NCBI GenBank assembly: GCA_016793585.1
Contig: JAEUJR010000400.1
Location: 1 to 31,728, forward strand
DNA: 31,728 nucleotides
Direction of reading: 5' to 3'
Source: Archangium sp.
GTDB taxonomy: Bacteria > Myxococcota > Myxococcia > Myxococcales > Myxococcaceae
The translations under genes and the position numbers were made by a program. Under the pieces are notes generated by a model, which worked only from the letters and a program-made list of their open reading frames with translations, was not told the DNA's origin and did no database searches. Position 1 is the stretch's first letter, and each line of letters starts with the position of its first letter. Shown here piece after piece: positions 16,597 through 24,524 of this stretch.

Positions 16597-17406
16597 TCAG
16601 CGCTCGACGAGCGTGTAGCCGATGACGCCGTTGCCCGCTCGAACGTCGCGGCTGAAGCGCGCCCACTCCGAAGGCGAGAACGTCTGACAGCCGGCGCTGT
16701 ACGTGCCGTACGTGCCGCCGCCGTGGAAGAGCATCGACCCGCCACCGCCCGTGCGCCGGTTCTCGGTGAAGGCGCCGTCGTGGTTCATGTCGCGCTGCAC
16801 GCTGAAGTCGCTGGTGGGGCGCAGGCAGTACCCGTTCTTCCACGAGCTCTGCTGGTACTCGTGGTACCCGGTCGGCACGCGGCCCTGATCAGCGCGGCCG
16901 TCACCGTTCACGTCAGCCGAGTAGCGGCTCATGTTGCGCGCCGGCTCGGTGTTGTACTGGTAGAACTTCACGTGCGGCTGGCCGCGTGCGTCTTTCCACA
17001 GCATGACGAGGCGGTCGTCGTAGCGCCCGTTGCCGCCGTTCGCGCCCGTGTTCGTCGGCGTGCGGAAGCCGAGCAGGTTCATCTGGTTCGGGCCCGAGCG
17101 GAACCGGCCGCCAGCGGCTTGAATCTGCTTCTTGAAGTGCTCGTACTGCGCCGCAGTGCCAGTCGGAGCGACCGCGTCGGCGCCGCGAACGGGCGTCGGG
17201 TGCTGCGCCGGCTGCTGGGGCTGGGGCTTCACGGGCGCAGGCTTCTGCGGGCGCTCGAACCCATCGGGCAGGCGCAGCGTGTGGCCCGTGATGATGAGGT
17301 TCGGGTTCTCGAGGTGGTTGAGGCGCGCGAGCGTCGAGACGGTGGTGTCGAAGCGGGCGGCGAGGGCCGAGAGGGTGTCACCTGAGCGAATTCGGTAGGT
17401 CGACAT
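16597..17406 (-). CDS. LysM protein with possible L,D-transpeptidase-like C-terminal domain
   Basis: The 269-residue protein starts at ATG 17406, with AGGAG upstream. A LysM domain opens the protein (residues 3-47, YRIRSGDTLSALAARF and LRLPDGF), followed by a Pro/Gln-rich linker. The C-terminal domain (~85-269) has H228 in SMLFHGGGTYG and SAGC with C240, reminiscent of the His/Ser-x-Gly-Cys site of L,D-transpeptidases such as YkuD_2, though the spacing is short. Two Asp/Asn-rich loops resemble EF-hand calcium sites (DVNGDGRAD at 165-173, DMNHDG at 206-211). No ordinary signal peptide is visible, unlike most neighbours, so export would need another route. The product probably acts on or binds peptidoglycan. 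It lies 121 bp downstream of the M20 peptidase gene on the same strand. Confidence 0.6.
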   Translation of the reverse strand: MSTYRIRSGDTLSALAARFDTTVSTLARLNHLENPNLIITGHTLRLPDGFERPQKPAPVKPQPQQPAQHPTPVRGADAVAPTGTAAQYEHFKKQIQAAGGRFRSGPNQMNLLGFRTPTNTGANGGNGRYDDRLVMLWKDARGQPHVKFYQYNTEPARNMSRYSADVNGDGRADQGRVPTGYHEYQQSSWKNGYCLRPTSDFSVQRDMNHDGAFTENRRTGGGGSMLFHGGGTYGTYSAGCQTFSPSEWARFSRDVRAGNGVIGYTLVER

Positions 17407-17471
17407 GGCAGGCTCCTGAAGGCGTCTGCACACATTGTCGCCACGACCGATTCTCAGCCGCCGACGGTTGA

Positions 17472-17488
17472 TGTCAGGGGCGCTGACA
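17472..17488. promoter_or_regulatory. Hairpin or operator upstream of the LysM gene
   Basis: TGTCAG (17472-17477) and CTGACA (17483-17488) form a perfect six-base inverted repeat with a five-base loop in the 121-bp gap between the M20 gene and the LysM gene. It sits 66-82 bp upstream of the LysM start. No T-run follows on the minus strand, so a simple intrinsic terminator of the M20 gene is not supported. The hexamers also occur, in inverted order, at 8561-8590. Confidence 0.4.
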
Positions 17489-17527
17489 GATCAGCCCGAA
17501 TTCCGGGAGGGATTTTCTCCAGGCTTC

Positions 17528-18970
17528 TCAGTGGTCGGCGCTCACGTCGACGACGGCGCGAAAGAGCACCTCGAGGCCGCGCGTGAGGTTCTGCTTCGAC
17601 ACCCGCTCGTTGCGGCCGTGCATCGTCGCCAGCTCTTCCTGCGTCACCTCGAACGGCACCATGCCGTAGGCGCGCGCGCCCCTGGGCCGGGCGAGCAGCG
17701 AGTCGGTGTAGCCGGGCGACAACACGGGCCCGGCCACCACGTCGGTGCGGGTGCCCACGGCCTGGCGCGCGAGCGCGTCGAAGAACGGGTCTTGCCAGGT
17801 CGACTCGTTGGCGGCGTCTCCGTTCGAGACCTCGAACTCGATGCCCTCGATGTCCTTCGTGAGCTCCTTCAGCTCGGCCAGCATCATCTCGGGCGTGGTG
17901 CCCGGCAGCAGGCGACAGTCGATGATGGCGGCGACCTGCGACGGAATCACGTTCGGCGCCGAGCCCTTTCCGTCGAAGCCCGTCACCTGGCAGGTGTTGG
18001 TGATGCCCGCGCGGGTCGGCGGCTTCGCCATCAGCTTGCCGGTGACGAACCAGTTCACGAGGGTGGGGCGCTGCAGAATGAACCCCGTGGCGCCACCCTT
18101 CTGCTCCCCGATGCGCCGCAGCAGCTCGTAGAGGGCTGCATGAATCTGCGGCGTGGGCTGGCGGCCCGAGACTGCCTTCATCGCCTCGATGAGGCGGGTG
18201 GGCGCGCGCTGCGGCACGGGCGTCGAGCCATGGCCCGCTTCACCGTTCGCCTTCATGCGCAGCCACAGCGCCCCCTTCTCGGCGACCGACACCGCGAACA
18301 CCGTCTGCCCCTCGAAGAGCAGGTTCTTCACCCCGAGCCCGCCTTCGTTGACGAGCTGGGCGCACTCGAGGCGGCTCCAGTGGTGCTCGACGAGGTGCTT
18401 CATGCCGAGGTTGTCGACCTCTTCGTCACCCACGGCGAGCAGAATGACGTCGCGGTTCAGCGGCACCTTCGCGCGCTTGAGCCACACCAGCGTCATCGCC
18501 TCGACGACGCCCATGCCCTTCATGTCGAGCGCGCCGCGGCCCCACACCTCGCCGTTCGCGTCGACGGCGCCCGAGAGCGGGCCGGTCTCTTTCGGCCACG
18601 CCTCGACCTCGGCCGGCACCACGTCGATGTGCGAGAGCAGACACAGCGGCTTCTCCTTCGGCGCGCCTACGGCAGGCAGCCGCGCGATGAGGTTGCTGCG
18701 GCCCGGCGCGAACTCGATGACCTCGCTGGTGATGCCGTCTTGGGCGAGCAGGTCGGCGAGGTACTGCGCGCCGCGCGTCTCGTTGCCGGGCGGGTTGAAG
18801 GTGTCGACCTGCAGGTAGCCCGAGAGCACCTGCGTCGTCTCGTCTCCGGCCTTCTTCCAGTCGATGGCGTTCGCGTACTGCTCGACGCCGGCGGGCGCGG
18901 GCGTGGCCGGCGGCGGCGTGGTGGCGCACGAGAGGGTGAAGCAGGTCAGCAGCGCGAGCCTGAAGGTCAT
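17528..18970 (-). CDS. M20-family metallopeptidase lipoprotein
   Basis: The 480-residue protein starts at ATG 18970 with a lipoprotein signal (LALLTCFTLSC, lipid Cys at 15) and a Pro/Ala-rich linker. The catalytic fold is clear: H114-x-D116 in LLSHIDVVP, D149 in GRGALDMKG, catalytic and metal-binding acids in GDEEVDNLG (E183, E184), NEGG, and a C-terminal segment of the lid/dimerisation type (GHGSTPVP, TCQVTGF). These are the marks of M20 di-zinc amidohydrolases or peptidases (carboxypeptidase- or ArgE/DapE-like). The substrate cannot be told, but lipid anchoring places it outside the cytoplasm. It is divergent from tetR (76 bp between starts). Confidence 0.92.
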   Translation of the reverse strand: MTFRLALLTCFTLSCATTPPPATPAPAGVEQYANAIDWKKAGDETTQVLSGYLQVDTFNPPGNETRGAQYLADLLAQDGITSEVIEFAPGRSNLIARLPAVGAPKEKPLCLLSHIDVVPAEVEAWPKETGPLSGAVDANGEVWGRGALDMKGMGVVEAMTLVWLKRAKVPLNRDVILLAVGDEEVDNLGMKHLVEHHWSRLECAQLVNEGGLGVKNLLFEGQTVFAVSVAEKGALWLRMKANGEAGHGSTPVPQRAPTRLIEAMKAVSGRQPTPQIHAALYELLRRIGEQKGGATGFILQRPTLVNWFVTGKLMAKPPTRAGITNTCQVTGFDGKGSAPNVIPSQVAAIIDCRLLPGTTPEMMLAELKELTKDIEGIEFEVSNGDAANESTWQDPFFDALARQAVGTRTDVVAGPVLSPGYTDSLLARPRGARAYGMVPFEVTQEELATMHGRNERVSKQNLTRGLEVLFRAVVDVSADH

Positions 18971-19009
18971 GGCCGAGGCTTGTCGCACAGCACCCCTGGC
19001 GGGATCGAC

Positions 19010-19040
19010 TTGACAGTGAATTGAACGGGCGTTCTATTAA
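19010..19040 (+). promoter_or_regulatory. tetR promoter containing a GAACG-N2-CGTTC operator
   Basis: A consensus-like -35 box TTGACA lies at 19010-19015. Candidate -10 sequences are TATTAA (19035-19040, 19-bp spacer) or TCTATT (19033-19038, 17-bp spacer). Between them is the palindrome GAACGGGCGTTC (19023-19034), well placed to block polymerase. Transcription would start about at the tetR ATG (19047), so the message may be leaderless. The same palindrome pattern recurs at 19714-19729. Confidence 0.65.
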
Positions 19041-19046
19041 TCGGCG

Positions 19047-19700
19047 ATGGGGCGCCCGAAGAAGGACGACAGCCGCGACACCAGGCAGGAGATCCTCGAC
19101 CGGGCGCTCGAGCTCTTCGCGACGCATGGCTTCACGGGCTCGTCGATGCGCGACATCGCCAGGGCGGTCGGCGTTCGAGAGAGCGCGCTGTACCACCACT
19201 TCCCCAACAAGAACGCGATTCTCACCACGGTGCTCGAGTCGTCGGGCCCGGGCGCGCTCGACTCGTTGATGACGAACGACCTCGTGCGCCTCATCGAGTC
19301 GGTCGGCCCCCACCAGTTCCTGCGCATGATGGGAGACACCGTCACCACGCTGTGGACGACGCCTCGCGAGCGGAACCTGCTGCGGCTCATCATGGCCGAG
19401 ATGCCGAGGCTCAAAGAGGCCGGCCTCGTTCACCCGCAGCAGTTGATGATGAAGGTGCGGGGCCGCATCGGCGGGTTGTTCGCCGACCTCTCGAAGCGTG
19501 GCCTGGTGAGGCCGCTCGACCCCGACACCACGGCGCTGCGGTTCATGGGGCCGCTGCTGCTGATTCGCGTGCTCCACCTCGCTGACGTCACCACCCAGCC
19601 CAACCTCGAGGCCATGCGCGCCGACCTCGCCCGCCACATCGACTCCTTCTGGGAGACGGTGAAGCCCGAGGCGCCGCCGAAGAAGGAGAAACGTCGATGA
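19047..19700 (+). CDS. TetR-family transcriptional regulator of the downstream transport operon
   Basis: The 217-residue protein has a standard N-terminal TetR DNA-binding domain: RQEILDRALELFATHGF, then the recognition region SMRDIARAVGVRESALYHHFPNKNAIL (residues ~12-60). The C-terminal helical domain (~75-200) is the expected ligand-binding and dimerisation part, and the tail is basic. The ATG at 19047 follows no Shine-Dalgarno sequence and lies near the predicted transcription start. Palindromes of the form GAACG-N2-CGTTC occur in its own promoter and between its stop and the first permease gene, so it probably represses both itself and the operon. The inducer is unknown; by analogy with similar regulators it could be a lipid or acyl compound, but nothing in the sequence proves this. 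Confidence 0.93.
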   Translation: MGRPKKDDSRDTRQEILDRALELFATHGFTGSSMRDIARAVGVRESALYHHFPNKNAILTTVLESSGPGALDSLMTNDLVRLIESVGPHQFLRMMGDTVTTLWTTPRERNLLRLIMAEMPRLKEAGLVHPQQLMMKVRGRIGGLFADLSKRGLVRPLDPDTTALRFMGPLLLIRVLHLADVTTQPNLEAMRADLARHIDSFWETVKPEAPPKKEKRR

Positions 19701-19713
19701 CGTGCTTGAAACT

Positions 19714-19729
19714 GAACGAACGTTCGTTC
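19714..19729. promoter_or_regulatory. Perfect 16-bp palindrome, probable TetR operator for the transport operon
   Basis: GAACGAACGTTCGTTC reads identically on both strands and contains two overlapping GAACG-N2-CGTTC elements (19714-19725 and 19718-19729). It lies between the tetR stop (19700) and the first permease ATG (19741). The spacing pattern equals the site in the tetR promoter (19023-19034), which argues for binding by the adjacent TetR protein. A TTGAAA at 19706-19711 might be a -35 element, but no good -10 box follows. Confidence 0.75.
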
Positions 19730-19740
19730 TGGGGGCGCGC

Positions 19741-21042
19741 ATGGCGCTGCTGAAGCTGGCCGTTCGCAACCTGCTGCGGAACCGGCGCCGCACCGTCATC
19801 ACCCTCGTCGCGCTGGTCGCGGGCGTGGGCGCGATGGTGGCCATCAAGGGCTTCATCCTCGGGCAGCGCCGGCAGATTCTCGAGAACCAGATGCGCGGCA
19901 CGCTCGGGGCGCTGCAGGTGCACAAGAAGGGCTACGTCGAGAACGTGCTGGGCTCGCCGCTCACGCTCGACTTCGCCGACACGCCCGAGCTGCGCGCGAA
20001 GGTGGCGGCGGTGAAGGGCGTCAACGCCGTGAGCCCCCGCATCGAGTTCGGCGCCCAGGTGTCGACGCCCGACAAGAAGCCGGCGCCCGAAGACGGCTCC
20101 GACCTGCCCGAGGCAGACCGCGGCGCGACCTCGTTTCTCATGATGACGGCCTTCGACCCCGCGCTCGAGAAGATCGTCACGCCCAAGCGCTGGGAGTGGG
20201 TGCAGTGGGGGCGCGGCCAGATGCTCGAGTCGGGCACCGCCGAGCAGGTGCTGCTCAACGACGACTTCGCCAGGGGCGTCGACGTGCCGCTGTGGAAGGC
20301 GGGCACCGACCTGCCGCCGCTCGAGCAACGCCTGGCGATTCTCGCGCCCGACCGTGACTCGTCGCTCAACGGCGTGAACGTGGTGATGGTGGGCACGCTC
20401 GCCTCGGCCACGCCCAACGACCGTCGCGTCGGCGTGATGTCGCTCGGCGCGGCGCAGGCGCTGTTGCGCATGGAGGGGCGCGTCACCGAGTACGGGCTCG
20501 ACCTGGCCGACGGCGCGCCGCTCGAGGCCACGCGTGACGCCGTGCAGGCCGCGCTCGGGCCCGAGTTCGAGGTGCACACCTGGGAGCAGCGCATTCCCTT
20601 CGTGAAGGACATCGTCGAGACGCAGGACTTCGTCTTCGGCATCGTCTCGAGCATCTTCCTCTTCGTGGTGCTGCTCGGCGTCGTGAACGCGATGCTGATG
20701 AGCGTGCTCGAGCGGGTGCGTGAGATCGGCACCATGCTCGCGGTCGGCATGCGGCGGCGGCAGATCGTCTCGCTCTTCATCGGCGAGGGCATCGTGCTGG
20801 GCCTCATCGGCGGCACCATCGGCGCGCTGCTCGGCTACGTCTGGGTCTCGTACATGAACGCGCACGGCATCTCGATTCCCGCTCCGGGGGCGAAGGTGCC
20901 CAGCCTGCTGCGGCCATCGGTCGACCTGCTCTTCGTGGCCCGCGCGATTCTTCAGGCCACCGCCGGCGCGGCGCTCGCGTCACTGTGGCCGGCGTGGCGT
21001 GCGAGCCGGCTCCGACCCGTCGAGGCGCTGGCGCACACATGA
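19741..21042 (+). CDS. FtsX/LolCE-type ABC transporter permease, first subunit
   Basis: The 433-residue inner-membrane protein starts at ATG 19741; an in-frame GTG at 19702 would translate across the operator and is rejected. One N-terminal helix (~17-40, after NLLRNRRRTVITLVAL) precedes a large extracytoplasmic MacB-type domain of ~250 residues. Three C-terminal helices follow, with the FtsX signature RVREIGTMLAVGMRRRQI before the second. This is the layout of MacB, LolC and LolE, which transmit ATP-driven motion to the periplasm instead of passing a substrate through the membrane. The stop overlaps the next start by four bases (ATGA, 21039-21042). With the second permease it probably forms a heterodimer powered by the ATPase at 24525. 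Confidence 0.92.
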   Translation: MALLKLAVRNLLRNRRRTVITLVALVAGVGAMVAIKGFILGQRRQILENQMRGTLGALQVHKKGYVENVLGSPLTLDFADTPELRAKVAAVKGVNAVSPRIEFGAQVSTPDKKPAPEDGSDLPEADRGATSFLMMTAFDPALEKIVTPKRWEWVQWGRGQMLESGTAEQVLLNDDFARGVDVPLWKAGTDLPPLEQRLAILAPDRDSSLNGVNVVMVGTLASATPNDRRVGVMSLGAAQALLRMEGRVTEYGLDLADGAPLEATRDAVQAALGPEFEVHTWEQRIPFVKDIVETQDFVFGIVSSIFLFVVLLGVVNAMLMSVLERVREIGTMLAVGMRRRQIVSLFIGEGIVLGLIGGTIGALLGYVWVSYMNAHGISIPAPGAKVPSLLRPSVDLLFVARAILQATAGAALASLWPAWRASRLRPVEALAHT

Positions 21043-22262
21043 GCTCGAGACTCCCGAAACTGGCGCTTCGCAACGTCGGCCGAAACCGCCGCCGCAGCCT
21101 CATCACCGGCGTCACCATCGTCTTCGGCGTCGCCATGGTGCTCATCGTGCGTGGCTTCACCGGCGGCATGGCAAAGATGATGACCGACGACGTGGTGCAG
21201 GGCCGCAGTGGCGCGATTCAGATTCACCGCGCCGGCTACATCGAGAACGCCGACTCGGTGCCCACCAAGCTGAACCTGCCGTACACCGACGAGCTGCGCG
21301 CGAAGATCGCCGCGGTGCCGCACGTCACCGGCGTCACCGGCCGCATCACCTTCAACGGCCTCGTCAGCAACGGCGCGCAGCAGACGATGTTCATCGGCCG
21401 CGGCATGGACCTGTCGCACGAGCAGGAGGCCTGCCCGAAGGCCCGCACGCTGGTGGCGAAGGGCGCGCCGCTCGAGGTGGCCGATGGCACGACGGTCACC
21501 CTGCTGGGCTTCGAGCTGGCGCAGTCGTTCAAGGTCGACCCCGGCGCGATGGTGACGTTGCAGTCGTCGAGCCCGAGCGGCCGTTCGAACGCGCTCGACC
21601 TGAAGGTGAAGGGCCTGACGACCTCGAGCTTTCCCTTCGAGAACAAGCGCGTGGTGACGTTGCCGCTCGGTACGGCGCAGCAGCTGGTCGGGCTCGAGGG
21701 CCGCGTCACCGAGTACGTGCTCGCCGTCGACGACCTGCAGTTCCTCGACGAGACGGCAGAGGCGCTCCGGTCGACGCTGGGGCCCGAGTACGAGGTGCAC
21801 ACGTGGAAGGAGCTGCAGCCCTTCGTGCGCGACCTCATCGCGCGCTCGAACTTCGTGCTGGGCGCCGTCGCGTTCGTGCTCTTCCTCATCGTGCTCACCG
21901 GCATCATCAACACGATGCTCATGTCGGTCTTCGAGCGGGTGCGTGAGATCGGCACCCTGCTCGCGGTCGGCGTGCGGCGCGCGCAGGTGATGCAGATGTT
22001 CCTCATCGAAGCCGGCGTCATCGGCGCAGCAGGCGGGCTCGCGGGCGCGCTCGTGGGCCGGGCCGTGCTCTTCGTCTTCAACACGCGCGGCATTCCGTTT
22101 CAGCTCTCGGGCCTGTCTGGCTCGAACGTGCTGCGGCCGTTCGCGACCAACACGTTCACCCTCGCGGCGATTCTCGTCGCGGCGCTGGGAGCTCTGCTCG
22201 CGGCGCTGTGGCCGGCGTTCCGCGCGTCTCGTCTCAACCCCGTGGAGGCATTGCGCTCATGA
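21039..22262 (+). CDS. FtsX/LolCE-type ABC transporter permease, second subunit
   Basis: The 407-residue protein starts at ATG 21039 (MSSRLPKLALRNVGRNRRR), overlapping the first permease gene by four bases. It repeats the first subunit's plan: one N-terminal helix (ITGVTIVFGVAMVLIVRGF), an extracytoplasmic domain, and three C-terminal helices with RVREIGTLLAVGVRRAQV. The two permeases share segments such as GYIEN/GYVEN, GRVTEY and GPE(F/Y)EVHTW, so they are paralogues and the likely result of a gene duplication. A heterodimeric LolC/LolE-like transporter is the best reading. Its stop overlaps the LolA-like gene by four bases (ATGA, 22259-22262). Confidence 0.92.
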   Translation: MSSRLPKLALRNVGRNRRRSLITGVTIVFGVAMVLIVRGFTGGMAKMMTDDVVQGRSGAIQIHRAGYIENADSVPTKLNLPYTDELRAKIAAVPHVTGVTGRITFNGLVSNGAQQTMFIGRGMDLSHEQEACPKARTLVAKGAPLEVADGTTVTLLGFELAQSFKVDPGAMVTLQSSSPSGRSNALDLKVKGLTTSSFPFENKRVVTLPLGTAQQLVGLEGRVTEYVLAVDDLQFLDETAEALRSTLGPEYEVHTWKELQPFVRDLIARSNFVLGAVAFVLFLIVLTGIINTMLMSVFERVREIGTLLAVGVRRAQVMQMFLIEAGVIGAAGGLAGALVGRAVLFVFNTRGIPFQLSGLSGSNVLRPFATNTFTLAAILVAALGALLAALWPAFRASRLNPVEALRS

Positions 22263-22975
22263 AGACCACACTCCTGCTGTCTCTCGTCTCGTCCTTCGCC
22301 TTCGCGGCCGAGCCGACCGCCGCCGACGTGCTCGCGAAGTACGACAGCATCATGGGCCCGGCGACCTTCGAGTCGCAGGCCGAGATGACCGCCACGCGTG
22401 AAGACGGCACCTCACGCACCTACGGCATGAAGTTCTTGAAGCGCGACGCCGACAAGTTCCGGGTCTGGTTCTCAGAGCCCGCGAGCGTGAAGGGCCAGGA
22501 GATTCTGCGGCTCGGCGACAACTCGTGGGTGTACCTGCCCAACCTCAAGCGCGCGACGCGCATCGCCAACCGCGACAGCTTTCAGGGCGGCGACTTCAAC
22601 AACGCTGACGTGCTGCGCGTGAACTACACCGTCGACTACGACGCGGTCATCGTTCCATCGGCGGCGCCCGAGAACGTCACCGTCGAGCTCAAGGCGAAGA
22701 GCACCGAGACGGCCTACGACAAGATTCGCCTCATCGTCCGCAAGAGCGACCTGCAGCCGCTCAAAGGCGAGTACTTCGGCACCTCGGGCCAGATGATTCG
22801 GTCGGCCACCTTCAGCGACCACAAGGAGTTCGAGAAGGGCTTCGTGCGCCCGGGCCGCATCGTCATGCAGAACGAGGTGGTGAAGGCCCGCAAGAGCGAG
22901 ATGGTGACGAAGTCGTTCAAGCTGAACGTCGAGGCGCCGCCGCAGCGCTTCATGCAGGCCGACCTCGGGAAGTGA
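22259..22975 (+). CDS. LolA-like periplasmic outer-membrane lipoprotein-sorting protein
   Basis: The 238-residue protein starts at ATG 22259 with a cleavable signal peptide (LLLSLVSSFAFA, then AEP) and no lipobox, so it should be soluble in the periplasm. The body is beta-rich and fits the 'outer membrane lipoprotein-sorting protein' (LolA-like) family: ADVLAKYDSIMG at the start, FLKRDADKFRVWF, GDNSWVYLPNLKRATRI, SFQGGDFNNADVLRVNY and DLQPLKGEYFG. LolA-fold proteins carry acyl chains of lipids or lipoproteins in a hydrophobic cavity. Placed between two LolCE-type permeases and an outer-membrane barrel gene, it probably shuttles the substrate across the periplasm. It is translationally coupled to the gene before it. 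Confidence 0.85.
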   Translation: MKTTLLLSLVSSFAFAAEPTAADVLAKYDSIMGPATFESQAEMTATREDGTSRTYGMKFLKRDADKFRVWFSEPASVKGQEILRLGDNSWVYLPNLKRATRIANRDSFQGGDFNNADVLRVNYTVDYDAVIVPSAAPENVTVELKAKSTETAYDKIRLIVRKSDLQPLKGEYFGTSGQMIRSATFSDHKEFEKGFVRPGRIVMQNEVVKARKSEMVTKSFKLNVEAPPQRFMQADLGK

Positions 22976-22986
22976 CGGAGGCCACC

Positions 22987-24504
22987 GTGTCGAGGCTGCT
23001 CGTGCTGGTGATGGTGGTGTCGGCGCCGGCCCTCGCGCAGGAGGCGGACGGCGGCGTGCCGGCAGAGGCGGTCGCGGCCTCTGCCGAGGCGGCCGCGCCG
23101 AAGGAGCCGCTGTTCAACAAGGTCGTCGACGTCACCGGCTACGGCATGACGCGCACGCAGTTCACCCGCGCGCGCACGTGGGGCCCGCTGCCGACCAACG
23201 ACATTCCGCAGCTGCAGCAGTTCGTGGAGTTCAACACGCAGCTCAAGGTGAGCGTGCGCCCGCACTCGTTCTTCTCGAGTGACGTCTCGGTGGTCGCGAA
23301 CTGGGGCGGCTTCTATCGCGGCGTCGACGGCACCGGTCACGAGGTCGCGTTGGCCGACAAGACGAGCCCGCAGGTGCAGCCCGTCATCAACATCAACGAG
23401 CTCTTCGTCTCGCACGAGTTCATTCCCGAGCTGAACGTGCTCATCGGCAAGAAGCGCATCGTCTGGGGGCCGGGCACGGCCTTCAACCCGACCGACCTGC
23501 TGAACCCTCGGCGCGACCCGACCGACCCGACGTTTCAGCGCTCGGGCGCGTGGCTCGCGCAGGTCGAAGCGCCGCTCTCGTTCGCCACGTTCTCGGTCGT
23601 CTTCGCGCCGACGGTGCTCAAACAGACGGCCGGCATTCCGACGCACTTCCTCGGCTACCCCGCGTGGGACCAGAAGGACACGCAGCTGCACTACCAGCTG
23701 GCGGCGCGCGCCTACGCGCTCGTCTTCGACACCGACATCAACGTGATGTTCTTCTTCGGCAACAGGTCGGTCGACGACTTCGAGGCCAAGCCGCGCGTGG
23801 GGCTCTCGTTCAGCCACGTCTTCGGCGCGCTCGAGGTGCACGGCGAGGCGTTGTTCCAGACGGGCAGCACACGCGACTACCTGAACGGCGCCTGCGTGCA
23901 GAACGTGATGTCGGCGCTGCAGTGCTCCATCGCGAAGACGGCGTACGCGTCGAAGACGCACCTCACCGACACGGAGCTGCGGCCGAAGGTGCTCGTCGGC
24001 GCCCGCTATCAGTTCAGCGACGATTCGCTGCTCTCGCTCGAGTACCTGTACCAGCACGACGGGTGGAACAAGGACCACTTCCAGGACTTTGCGAACGCGC
24101 TGGGGCTCGTTCCCGAGGCGCGGTCGTTGGGCGTCGACGTCGCCAACTTCCCCGGTGCGAGCGCCATCTTCGGTGGAACGTCGGCCGACGGCCTGCCCGT
24201 GCGCTTCGCCTTCGACCCGCGCGGCAGGCACTACGCCTTCCTCACGTACCAGAAGCCCCGCATCTTCGAAGACTTCACCGCGCAGGCCGTCGTCATCGCG
24301 AACCTGCGAGACCTCTCGACGACCGTCACGCCGAGCATCACCTGGTCGGCGACCGAGTGGCTCAACCTGTCGGTGCTCGCGTTCGTGCCGTTGCAGGGCC
24401 CCGATGCGCTGGCGGTGAAGACGCCGCAGGGCCTCGCGGTCACCGAGTTCGGTGTCACCCCGTTTGCGTTTCGCGCGATGTTCGAAGCGCGCGCGTTCTT
24501 CTGA
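22987..24504 (+). CDS. Outer-membrane beta-barrel protein of the transport operon (DUF1302-like)
   Basis: I chose the GTG at 22987 because GGAGG (22977-22981) precedes it by five bases; an in-frame GTG at 22972 lacks this. The 505-residue product has a signal peptide (LLVLVMVVSAPALAQ) and then an Ala/Glu-rich stretch. The rest alternates in the manner of amphipathic strands and ends in aromatic FEARAFF, a typical barrel C-terminus. The segment IGKKRIVWGPGTAFNPTDLLNP resembles that of DUF1302-type outer-membrane proteins. It probably gives the system its outer-membrane component. Such barrels occur elsewhere beside LolA-like proteins and RND exporters; here an ABC transporter takes that place. 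Confidence 0.75.
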   Translation: MSRLLVLVMVVSAPALAQEADGGVPAEAVAASAEAAAPKEPLFNKVVDVTGYGMTRTQFTRARTWGPLPTNDIPQLQQFVEFNTQLKVSVRPHSFFSSDVSVVANWGGFYRGVDGTGHEVALADKTSPQVQPVININELFVSHEFIPELNVLIGKKRIVWGPGTAFNPTDLLNPRRDPTDPTFQRSGAWLAQVEAPLSFATFSVVFAPTVLKQTAGIPTHFLGYPAWDQKDTQLHYQLAARAYALVFDTDINVMFFFGNRSVDDFEAKPRVGLSFSHVFGALEVHGEALFQTGSTRDYLNGACVQNVMSALQCSIAKTAYASKTHLTDTELRPKVLVGARYQFSDDSLLSLEYLYQHDGWNKDHFQDFANALGLVPEARSLGVDVANFPGASAIFGGTSADGLPVRFAFDPRGRHYAFLTYQKPRIFEDFTAQAVVIANLRDLSTTVTPSITWSATEWLNLSVLAFVPLQGPDALAVKTPQGLAVTEFGVTPFAFRAMFEARAFF

Positions 24505-24510
24505 AGCACC

Positions 24511-24516
24511 AAGGAG
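24511..24516 (+). promoter_or_regulatory. Strong ribosome-binding site of the ATPase gene
   Basis: AAGGAG lies eight bases before the ATG at 24525. It fixes that start and rejects the longer open frame that runs in from 23550. The ATPase is thus translated independently of the barrel gene 20 bases upstream. Confidence 0.7.
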
Positions 24517-24524
24517 CCGTTCGC

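Noticed and set aside
19702..19740. GTG start for the first permease
   Set aside because: It would translate through the operator palindrome and add residues unlike any permease N-terminus; ATG 19741 begins the conserved region.
23550..24524. Frame running into the ATPase gene
   Set aside because: It is a shadow of the barrel gene; AAGGAG and ATG 24525 mark the true start.
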